A stretch of DNA of 64,000 nucleotides, taken from Orobanche coerulescens (Eukaryota > Streptophyta > Magnoliopsida > Lamiales > Orobanchaceae). The first letter of the stretch is position 1. Each line of letters begins with the position of its first letter. A program made the translations under genes and the position numbers. This document shows positions 11,834-20,360 of this stretch, piece by piece. The stretch covers positions 124,001-188,000 of the forward strand of contig JAWKAU010000219.1 in assembly GCA_033398695.1 (NCBI GenBank), given 5' to 3'. The notes under the pieces are model-generated. The model saw nothing but the letters and a program-made list of their open reading frames with translations. It was not told the origin of the DNA and ran no database searches.

Positions 11834-11983
11834 CCCTTAGTATCGACCCCCAAACATCCCGTCGGACACTCCGGGTGGAAGTTCAATCACACACGCACCC
11901 AAGTCCACTTCCGCGGCCGTACCCCTTAGTATCGACCCCCAGACATCCCGTCGGACACTCCGGGTGGAAGGAACACAACTCAC
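11833..11983. repeat. Foreign insertion with a direct repeat inside R3 RNase H
   Basis: About 150 bp not found in any sister element. It holds two 49 bp copies (11833-11881 and 11922-11970) that differ at one base, starting CCCCTTAGTATCGACCCC and ending CTCCGGGTGGAAG, separated by 40 bp and followed by 13 bp. Host sequence resumes at GCACTTCGCATGCC. No retrotransposon feature is visible in it. I do not recognise the source. Confidence 0.75.
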
Positions 11984-12976
11984 GCACTTCGCATGCCTGG
12001 GACTTAACTTGTGTTGTTCGTTAATATACTTCAATGATTCATGGTCTGAATGTATGATGAAATGCTTCGGCCGAAGATAGTGACTCCAATGATATAGAGC
12101 CCTCACAATAGCATAAAACTCCTTGTCGTACGTATAATAATTGAGACAAGCACCGTTTAACTTTTCTAAAAAATAAGCAATAGGACGCTTTCCTTGAATG
12201 AGAATCGCTCCAATGCCAACTCCGCTAGCATCACATTCTACCTTGAATGGTTGCGAAAAATCGGGTAATGCTAAGATTGGTGCTTCGCACAACTTTGCCT
12301 TCAAATTTGCGAACGACTCCTGGGCAGCCCGGCTCCAATTAAACGTACCTTTCTTCAAACATTCGGTTATTGGGCTTGCAATGGTGCTGAAATATCGAAT
12401 GAATCTTCGGTAAAATGAAGCTAGTCTATGGAACGATCTAACTTCCGTCACTGTAGTGGGAACTGGCCAGGACATAATTGCTTCGATCTTTGCTTGATCG
12501 ACCGACACTCCATCCTTTGAAACAACATAGCCAAGAAAGACTATATTTTCGACCAAAAATGAGCACTTCTCCCTTTTTCCATACAGCCTTTGGTCCCTAA
12601 GGGTTTCGAAGACTTGTCTCAAGTGTCCGAAATGTTCTTGCAATGATCGGCTATAAATCAAAATATCGTCCAGATATACAACCACAAATTTCCCCAAGAA
12701 TGGCTTAAGCACCTCATTCATCAAGCGCATGAAGGTACTTGGCGCATTTGTAAGGCCGAACGGCATAACGGTCCATTCATACAGCCCTTGTTTAGTTTTG
12801 AAGGCCGTCTTCCACTCATCTCCTTCTCGCATCCGGATTTGGCGATAACCACTTCGTAGGTCAACTTTTGAAAAGATTACGGATCCATGTAATTCGTCCA
12901 ACATGTCATCCAGCCTCGGAATCGGAAATCGATACTTGATGGTTATATTATTCACGGCTCGACTGTCAATATACAT
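11984..12976 (-). pseudogene. R3 reverse transcriptase and RNase H
   Basis: Reads [47 protein letters not shown] and [15 protein letters not shown] (RT active site YLDD), then RNase H ([35 protein letters not shown]). The frame is open over about 330 codons. It ends where a 150 bp foreign segment enters the RNase H/linker region, just after KLSPRHAKC. In sister copies the next residues are [19 protein letters not shown], which here lie on the other side of the insertion. DASG, DKEF and SDHE catalytic positions are present. Confidence 0.85.
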
Positions 12977-13990
12977 TCACCAAGATCCGTCTTTCTTAGG
13001 AACCAGTAATACCGGAACCGCACAAGGACTTAGACTTTCTCGCACATACCCGCGGCTCATTAGTTCTTCGATTTGGTTTTGTAATTCCCTCGTCTCCTCG
13101 GGATTACATCTATAGGCAGCTTTGTTGGGGAGCGACACACCCGGTATGAGGTCGATCTGATGTTCAATTCCACGAATAGGTGGCAAACCCGACGGTAATT
13201 CTTCGGGAAAAACATCCGCAAATTCGTGCAATAAGGCATCTATACTTTCGTCGTTATGCACAACCATGTTATCATTTCGTGTCTCCTTCAGAATCAACAA
13301 GTACACGCACTCGCCATCATTAATAGCATGTTCCACATCCCGTTCGCTAGCAAACATGACAAGCTTTGGTTTTTCACTCCGACTAGAACTCATAGAGCGA
13401 ATAGCTTGAGGTGACATTGGTTTAAGCACAATCTTTTTGCTCTTATCCCGTAACTCGAACTCATTACTTCTTCCTCGGTGTAAAACGTCCCTATCAAACA
13501 TCCATGGCCTTCCCAAAAGTATATGGCATGCATCCATTGGGAGTACATCACATAGTACATTGTCTTCATATGAACCCATGGTTAGTCCAATCCTCACTTG
13601 TTTAGTCACCCTTATTTTGCTCCCATCATCGAGCCAATGCAACGTGTAAGGTTTCGGGTGAGACGTAGTGGTCAGCCCAAGTTTAGTCACCATCTCGTTG
13701 GAAGCTACGTTGGTGCAACTCCCTCCATCAACGATCAAACTACACCATTTATTTCCGATTTGACACTTTGTGTGAAATATTTGATCCCGCTGTTCCGAAT
13801 CATTCGAAACAGCTTTGGCTTGTAGAGTACGCAGAAGTAAAGCCGTGTCATAGTTTGGAGCATCACAAGTCTCATATTCTTCTCCTTCTTCGTCCTTCAT
13901 GCTGAAATCAAATACATCACCCAGTCTCTCCTTTTCGTCCTCGACCAACAACTCGTCTTGGATCGTGATAGCTTCTCCTAGTGTTACCAC
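12977..13990 (-). pseudogene. R3 protease and RT N-terminal segment
   Basis: Open frame with no start codon at the true domain boundary. It carries the aspartic protease motif SLIVDGGSCTNVAS and the HVLLGRPW-like segment (HILLGRPWMFDRDVLHRG). It then runs through [25 protein letters not shown] and the beginning of RT ([32 protein letters not shown]). A TGA follows the Trp codon at 12974-12976, where sister copies have Arg. The protease would cut the polyprotein in the particle. Confidence 0.82.
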
Positions 13991-14046
13991 TCGTTTGTTC
14001 GGACAAGCATTTTGATAATGTCCGAACCCTTAACATTTGAAACATC

Positions 14047-14832
14047 TTACTTTAGCCAAACTTGTCTCCTTCGGTACGTAGGGGCCTTAGGAATCGCAAC
14101 AGGGACCGGAGTCGGTACAGTTGCCTTAGTAGTTGAACTAGAACCGACACTTGGGTTTCCAAATTTGACTGGAAACTCGGGTTTATACCACTTCATCCTG
14201 TTTTGAGCTTCCAACTTCACACATAGCCCACATAATGTATTGAAGTCCTCGTATGGATATAATTCCACCGAGTTAGCTATGCTTCGGTTCAAGCCACGCA
14301 AGAATCGCGACATCTTCTGCTCCTCATTCTCCCCTATTTCTCCCATTAAGGTCAGATTCTCAAATTCCTCAATGTATTCACTGACACTCAATTTTTCTTG
14401 CATGAGGTCTGCAATCTCCCTGTACAAGGACAATCGATGCGATGTTGGTACATATCTCTTACGAACTTTTCTTTTTAACGAATCCCACGAACGGATCTTT
14501 TCTTTCCCCTCACGAGTTCTTCGTGTTTTCACTCCATCGTACCAAAGCGAAACGCCTTTCCCTAACTTGAGAATTGCATACTTGCACCCTTTCTCGTCGT
14601 CGAGGTCTTTGAACTCGAACATACGATCAATTTTACGTTCCCATTTCAGGTAAACTTCAGGGTCTGTCCGGCCAACGAACTCCGGAAGCTCATTAACCTT
14701 GAACTCTTCGACATGGCGTGAGGGTCGCTCATAGTCACCACGCCTAGATTTCCAACGCTGGTCGCGTTGTTCTAGTATGTCACGTAATGCATCGCGAAGT
14801 TTTGCCAAGAAATCAACGTCGTTGAGATCCAT
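14047..14832 (-). pseudogene. R3 gag
   Basis: Starts MDLNDVDFLAKLRDALRDILEQ, the same N-terminus as R4 and R7 gag. The retrotransposon gag region follows (ELPEFVGRTDPEVYLKWERK, CKYAILKLGKG, YIEEFENLTLMGE, MSRFLRGLNRSIANSVELYPYEDF). Gag would form the virus-like particle. The frame shifts near 14080, after PKAPTYRR, before the zinc knuckle. In the knuckle itself a CAA Gln codon has become TAA (CFKC-stop-GFGH, about 14026-14028). Confidence 0.8.
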
Positions 14833-14856
14833 AATGCCAAAGATCAAGAACTTATG

Positions 14857-14870
14857 GCGCTACGATACCA
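14857..14870 (-). promoter_or_regulatory. R3 primer-binding site, degenerate
   Basis: Minus strand reads TGGTATCGTAGCGC; the first seven bases fit initiator-Met tRNA, the rest has drifted. Confidence 0.65.
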
Positions 14871-14874
14871 CTTA

Positions 14875-15696
14875 TGATACGGATTCTCTATCGATACAGC
14901 GGCAAGCTATTTTCACGAGTGGAAGCAAACAGGCAACCTCCAAACAGCGGCACTCCAAACAACAAGTTTCGGTTGGATGCTAATTGAAAATAGGAAACAA
15001 GTTCGAACGATCGGACATCACTTGATGTGAAATCCCGATCAAGTACAACCCTGTATCGAAAACAAGAAGAATATCGAAACAGGACAGGAAACAGTTGTTT
15101 TATCGAACTAGACCTATAATTCGATAAAGTGATTTCTTCTCAAGACCTATTGAGAATCAATCAGATTAAGATTCGAAAACGCGTCGAATAATAATCAAAG
15201 TTTTGAAGGAAACTCGTCCAACACTTAAACAATACACAAGGTATGTCGTTTTATCATTCAATAATCTACCCTCATTACAACTCCATCGCCACTATTTATA
15301 GGCAAAAGTGGCCTGACAAGATAATCTAAACTATTACAAGCTGGTCTTAAAATAAGGAAAAGAAAATACAAGGTTCCCCACATCACTTGCAAACAAGAGT
15401 AAAAGATGGGTTTTGTCTCCAAGGTGATAACCGCCTTTCACAATGCATGCAGCCGAGATTCCTGCTGCTTTTATAATAAAGAAAGTGCTGAAATTCTTTT
15501 ATTGTTTTGCCTTGACCACTTGGACCCCTTCGCCAAGATGTAAGTTGCCTACGTTTAATTTACTCCAAGTCCGATTATCAAGGTAACTCTAGTTCTCGTA
15601 TCCGTTTTCTCGCCTAAGTATGTTGGAGTATGGTCGAGGTGTTTTACGCCAATCCTTACTTTGTCTTCTTCGCTTGGAGTAGTCGGTTTCGTATCA
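14875..15696 (-). repeat. R3 5' LTR
   Basis: 822 bp. Minus-strand end is TGATACGGATTC on the plus strand. A TATA region (CTATTTATAG on the plus strand, near 15292-15301) and twin hairpins (15099-15156) are present. Confidence 0.88.
15099..15156 (-). promoter_or_regulatory. Twin hairpins in the R3 LTR
   Basis: On the minus-strand RNA, hairpin 1 (15137-15156) has arms TTCTCAA and TTGAGAA, all Watson-Crick, around TAGGTC. Hairpin 2 (15099-15128) has arms TTTATCGAATTA and TAGTTCGATAAA around TAGGTC, with one G-U pair. Confidence 0.65.
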
Positions 15697-17063
15697 TTAA
15701 CACTTCCAGTTGGGATATTGGAAATGGTCAGAATATTGATTTTTGGTGGGACAACTGGCTGGGTTATATCATTGGTGATCGGTTGGGTATTCTTCAGCAT
15801 CTCAGAAGTACCTTCTCTGACACCATCAGGGATTTTTACTATGACGGGACCTGGCATCTTACCCTCGATTTCATGGAGAGGTGTCGTGATGTTGCTTTAG
15901 ATGTCGTCTATACCCCTTCTGACTTTGAAGGAAAAGACGAGCGGGTTTGGGCTAAATCGGTGCACGGCAATGTTACCTCTCCAATCGCTTATTGGCACCT
16001 TCGCCACAACTTTCCTAAGGTGGGCTGGGGGAAATGGATTTGGCACAGATTAATCCCCGCTCGTCGTTCTCTCACGGTCTGGAAGGCTATTCACAACAGG
16101 CTGCCTGTTTTTTATCTTCTTCGTTTCAGGGGTTTCATTGGTCCTTCGGTTTGCCTTTTCTGTCTCTCTGCCCCTGAATCGATTGTCCACATTTTCACTG
16201 AGTGCATTGTTATCTGGCAGTCCTGGGACTATATTGAGCGGGGCTTCTTAAACTCTTTAGAATTGAATGTTGGGTTCGGGTACTTCATCATTCGAGCTAC
16301 GGATATCAGATTTAGTCACCAGATCTCTACTCTCTGGAGATTCACTATTATCACTGCCGTCTGGGCTATCTGGCATATTCGTTGTGATGTCTTATATAAT
16401 GAAGCTAAATTTTCTATCATATCTCTTCGTTCTATAGTTTGGTCTCTTCTCACAGAATGTAATAACTATGACATGGGCACCATGGATAACTCTATTTCTG
16501 ATCTGGTTCGTCTTCGGGCTCTGGGTGTGGCTGGCCGCGCGACAACTCCGCTTTACCCTATTTATGTGAAATGGTATCCCCCCCCCCCAATTGGCTGGAT
16601 GAAAGTTAATACTGATGGGATGGCTAAAGGTTGCCCAGGCTTGGGTGCTATTGGCCTTGTTTATCGGAATCGTTTGGGCTGGGTTTTTGGCACCCTCTCT
16701 GCGGCAATTGGTTGATGTTTTGCCTTCCAAGCTGAGTTGGTCGTGCCTATTCATGCTATCGAGATTGCTTTTTATCATGGTTGGGATTATTTGTGGCTGG
16801 AGTCTGACTCTACTTATGTTGTGAGCATTCTCTCGGATCGTAGTTCGGCTGTACCCTGGATCTACCGCAGTCGTTTGAGGTGGATTTGGCATATTATTGA
16901 TGGCATGCACTTCAGGGTCTCTCATATCTATAGAGAAGAGAATGCTGTGGCAGACTGGCTTTCTAAAAGATTGGTTTCTTACGAGTGGTCTAGCGAAGCG
17001 CCAGAGTCTCTCCGAGATCTTCTGTTGAGGGATATGTCTCCTATGTATTTTAGCCGACCTTAG
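15697..17063 (+). pseudogene. LINE-b polyprotein C-terminus: zinc-binding region and RNase H
   Basis: Begins in mid-protein (SSWDIGNGQNIDFWWDNWLG), followed by the zf-RVT-type part (WKAIHNRLPVFYLLRFRG, CLFCLSAPESIVHIFTECIV). A C-terminal RNase H (RVT_3-like) domain comes next: WMKVNTDGMAKG gives the first Asp, AELVV the Glu, ESDSTYVV the next Asp and ENAVADWLS the last. A TGA at 16713-16715 splits the RNase H domain, otherwise it would run to the TAG at 17061-17063. RNase H would remove RNA from the RNA-DNA hybrid. A run of nine C's at about 16570-16579 codes PPPP. Confidence 0.82.
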
Positions 17064-17553
17064 TTTTCTCGCAGCATAATGCTCGGGTACTCTTTTTCCC
17101 TATCGTAGGTTTTCCCCATTGGGTTTTTCTACGATAGGGTTTTAACGAGGCCTACGGCAGTAACCTGATACGAAACCGACTACTCCAAGTGAAGAAGACG
17201 AAGTAAGAATTGACATAAAACACCTCGACCATACTCCAACGTACTTGGGCGAGAGAACTGAAACGAGGCCTGGAGTTACATTGATAATCGGAATTGGGAT
17301 AACTTAAAGACAACTTGCATCTTGGGGAGGGGAGGAAATTCAAGTGGCAATTAAACAATAAAAGAATGTTCAGCTTTCTCTTACAAAAGCAGCAGGATTC
17401 TTGGCAAAAAGGGCGGCTGTCAAACTTCAACTTGGAGACAAGACCCAACTTTTACTTTTGTCAACAAGTGACATGAAGAACCTTTTATTATCTTTTCAGT
17501 ATTTTAAGAACAGCTTGTATTAGTTTAAGTTTATTTTGTCAGGCCACTTTTGC

Positions 17554-17563
17554 CTATAAATAG
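17554..17563 (+). promoter_or_regulatory. Probable TATA box of the R4 LTR
   Basis: CTATAAATAG, enclosed by the inverted repeat CCACT ... AGTGG (17544-17566). It is conserved in R3, R7 and R4 LTRs. Transcription would start roughly 30 bases downstream, which would place both hairpins in the RNA leader. Confidence 0.6.
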
Positions 17564-17691
17564 TGGCAGTAGAGTTGTAATGGGGGATTATTGAATGTTG
17601 AAGAATTGAGAACACTTTGTGTTTTTCTGGTGAATGCTTTTCATCAAAACTTGGTTTTTATTCGACGCGTTTCGAATACTAATCTGATTGA

Positions 17692-17749
17692 TTCTCAATA
17701 GGTCTTGAGGAGAAATCACTTTATCAAATTATAGGTCTAATTTGATAAA
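17692..17749 (+). promoter_or_regulatory. Twin hairpins in the R4 5' LTR
   Basis: Hairpin 1 (17692-17711): arms TTCTCAA and TTGAGGA, loop TAGGTC, one U-G pair. Hairpin 2 (17720-17749): arms TTTATCAAATTA and TAATTTGATAAA, a perfect 12 bp stem, loop TAGGTC. This is the clearest copy of the structure. Confidence 0.7.
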
Positions 17750-18096
17750 ACATCTGTTCATATCTTGTTTCGATACTCTGTTTATTTTTCGATACAGTTT
17801 TATACTTGTTCAATATTTCGTACAAAGTAAAATGTTGTTCGATCCTTCGAACGTGTTTCCTGTCTTAAAGTCGCTCCCGAACGAAACGTGCTGTTTCGAG
17901 TCTTCTCATTTGGGCCAAACTCCTGTCTTGTGGCTGTATCGAATCACCGCCTTCATCACTCGCCAGTATTGTCGCTGTAGCGAGCTGTTGTCACCAGTTC
18001 CCGACAGTATCTTGCTGATAGCTTCCGCTCGTCAAAAAAAGTCTTCCGCTGTATCGATAGCGAATTCGCATAACCAGTGAGAATTCGTATCATAAG

Positions 18097-18107
18097 TGGC
18101 ATCGGAG
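18097..18107 (+). promoter_or_regulatory. R4 primer-binding site
   Basis: TGGCATCGGAG, an initiator-Met type PBS with two changes from TGGTATCAGAG. R7, R10 and R11 have TGGTATCGGAG, so the A to G change is family-wide and only the C is private to R4. Confidence 0.75.
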
Positions 18108-18131
18108 CCCAAGTTCTTGATCTTTGGCATT

Positions 18132-19435
18132 ATGGATCTCAACGACGCTGATTTCTTGGCAAAACTTCGTGACGCACTGCGTGACGTACTGCAACAACGC
18201 GACCGGCGTTGGCAACCTAGGCGTGGTGACTATGAACGACCCTCACGCCATGTCGAAGAGTTTAAGGTGAACGAGCTTCCAGAGTTCGTTGGAGGGACAG
18301 ACCACAAGTTTACGGAATGGGAACGAAAATTGATCGTATGTTCGAATTTAAAGACCTTGACGATGAGAAAAGGTGTAAGTATGCAATTCTCAAGTTAGGG
18401 AAAGGAGCTTCACTTTGGTACGAAGGAATTAAAACACGAAGAGCTCGTGCGGGGAAGGAAAAGATCCGTTCGTGGGATTCATTAAAAAGAAAACTTCGTA
18501 AAAGATATGTGCCAACATCACACCGGTTATCCTTATACAGAAAGATTGCAGATCTCATGCAAGGAAAGTTAAATGTCAGTGAGTACATTGAGGAGTTTGA
18601 GAATCTAACCTTAATGGGAGAGATAGAGGAGAATGAGGAACAGAAGATGTCGCGATTCTTGCGTGGCTTGAACCGAAGCATAGCTAACTCGGTGGAACTG
18701 TATCCACACGAGGACTTCGATACATTATGTGGGTTATGTGTGAAATTAGAAGCTCAAAACAGGATGAAGATGTATAAACCCGAGTTTCCAGTCAAGTTTG
18801 GAAACCCAAGCGTCGGATCTAGTCCAGCTGCTAAGGCAACTGTACCGACTCCGGTTCCTGTTGCGATTCCTGCTAAGGCGACTGTACCCTACGTACCGAA
18901 GGAGACGAGTTTGGCTAAAGTGAGATGTTTCAAATGTCAAGGGTTCGGGCATTATCAAAATGCTTGTCCGAACAAGCGAGTGGTGACACTAAGGGAAGCT
19001 GTCACGATCCGAGACGAGTTGTTAATTGAGGAAGAAAGACTGGGTGACGTATTTGATCTCGACATGAAGGATGAAGAAGGAGAAGAATGCGAGACTTACG
19101 ATGCTCCATGCTATGACACGGCTTTAGTTCTGCGAACGCTACAAGCCAAAGGTGTATCGATTGATTCGGAACAGCGGAATCAAATATTTCACACAAAGTG
19201 TCAAATTGGAAAGAAATGGTGTAGTTTGATCGTTGATGGGGGGAGTTGCACCAACGCCGCTTCCAGCGAGATGGTGACTAAACTCGGGCTGACCACTACG
19301 GCTCACCCGAAACCTTACACTTTGTATTGGCTCGATGATGGGAGCAAAATAAGGGTAACTAAACAAGTGAGGATTGGACTAGCCATGGGTTCATATGAAG
19401 ACAACGTATTATGTGATGTACTCCCGATGGATGCA
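18132..19435 (+). pseudogene. R4 gag and protease start
   Basis: ATG at 18132 (MDLNDADFLAKLRDALRDVLQQ). Gag runs to the zinc knuckle CFKCQGFGHYQNACP near 18930, then an acidic linker and the protease motif SLIVDGGSCTNAAS (Val to Ala compared with sisters). A frameshift near 18303-18316 lies where R7 has CCTGAAGTTTACCTGG and R4 has CACAAGTTTACGG: two CTG sites are altered. The remaining frame (18317-19438) is open until R5 enters after LPMDA. Confidence 0.85.
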
Positions 19436-19960
19436 TGATACGATATCTATTATTCCAGTCGAAGAAACTCCGATAAAAATCGACATCCATGATGATGCAA
19501 ATTCGCATGGCCATGCATCGTTGTACTTAGGAGAAAATGTTAAACGGATTGGAGTTACGTTGTTAATCGGAATCGGAGTGACGTAGAATTCGACGACGGA
19601 TCGACCCGAAAGCATGAAGATCGGCCGAATTTATGCTTGAAAGGGACACTTTGTCTTCATATCTTTCACAAAATAAATGAAGATCACCTCCTTCCCCACC
19701 ATGACACATACGGCCGAAGCATGAAGATAGAGGGAAGACTTTCTTCTTCATGTCATTATCTCCCATATCTTGTAGGGATCGGCCGAATTGGAAGCTTGCA
19801 AAAAGGAAAGATTTGTGAAGATTTTCATCAAGAATATCTCATGTCACCATCATGAAATAAAGACCAAGATTGCTTGGTATCTCTTTGTGATTTTCGGCCG
19901 ATTAGGTGTTGTTAGGAAGTTTCCCTTTTTTCGTTTTGTTGTATTTTCGTTCGGTTGTAA

Positions 19961-19978
19961 ACTACTATATATAGTAGT
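19961..19978 (+). promoter_or_regulatory. Palindromic TATA region of the R5 LTR
   Basis: ACTACTATATATAGTAGT, a perfect 18 bp palindrome around a TATA box. The same palindrome core occurs in R1, R2, R6, R8, R9, R10-neighbour R11 and both R11 LTRs. Confidence 0.65.
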
Positions 19979-20105
19979 GTTCGTTGTACTTGAAAAACAT
20001 CGAGAATCATAATAAACTTTGTATTTCCTTTGAAATATACGTTGAACGAGTTCGACAAACCTTAGTTATTGTTTCGACGAGTTTCGAGATTTTAACTTTG
20101 ATCAA

Positions 20106-20167
20106 TTCTCAAAAGGTCTTGGGAAGAGATTACCCTTTTATCGAGTTATAGGTCTAGTTCGATAAAA
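20106..20167 (+). promoter_or_regulatory. Twin hairpins in the R5 5' LTR
   Basis: Hairpin 1 (20106-20125): arms TTCTCAA and TTGGGAA, loop AAGGTC, one U-G pair. Hairpin 2 (20136-20167): arms TTTTATCGAGTTA and TAGTTCGATAAAA, loop TAGGTC, two wobble pairs. They sit 142 bases before the LTR end. Confidence 0.7.
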
Positions 20168-20313
20168 ACACACCAAACTCCGTACATCACACTACCTCAC
20201 GGCCGAACACCATCAACTTTCGGCCACCCTTAGCAAAATTCAAGTGATACTTTGTTACTTGTTAACCTTCCGTTGTGTATTATACGTATTACTTACGTAA
20301 TTCGTATCATAAG

Positions 20314-20324
20314 TGGTATCAGAG
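20314..20324 (+). promoter_or_regulatory. R5 primer-binding site
   Basis: TGGTATCAGAG, an 11-base match to the 3' end complement of initiator-Met tRNA, four bases after the LTR. Confidence 0.9.
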
Positions 20325-20360
20325 ACACTTGTCTCACAGTTCTCGACATCACTGAAAAAA

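Larger units (their letters stand above)
9967..15696 (-). mobile_element. R3: Ty3/gypsy element of the CTACTCC family, left LTR cut by LINE-a
   Basis: Right LTR complete (14875-15696), internal region 10468-14874, left LTR only from 9967 to 10467 because LINE-a is inserted in it and the rest lies left of the window. The sequence just outside the right LTR is TTAAC, the expected duplicate, but its partner is not in view. It is inserted in LINE-b coding sequence. Its frame is less damaged than in most elements here: two nonsense codons, one frameshift and one 150 bp insertion. Confidence 0.88.
17166..18092 (+). repeat. R4 5' LTR
   Basis: 927 bp, TGATACGAAACC to GAATTCGTATCA. The TATA region is at 17554-17563 and the twin hairpins at 17692-17749. 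The first 142 bases match the coding tail seen at the 3' LTR. Confidence 0.92.
19436..20309 (+). repeat. R5 5' LTR
   Basis: 874 bp, TGATACGATATC to TTCGTATCA. Five CGGCCG palindromes at 19622, 19711, 19780, 19895 and 20200. TATA palindrome at 19961-19978, twin hairpins at 20106-20167. Confidence 0.94.

Noticed and set aside
16595..17063. A cellular RNase H gene.
   Set aside because: It is continuous with the zinc-binding region of LINE-b upstream and followed by a LINE 3' UTR.
19563..20012. Small ORFs that recur in each ATATC-family LTR.
   Set aside because: They recur because the LTR DNA recurs; no start context or domain and they lie in U3 and R on both strands.
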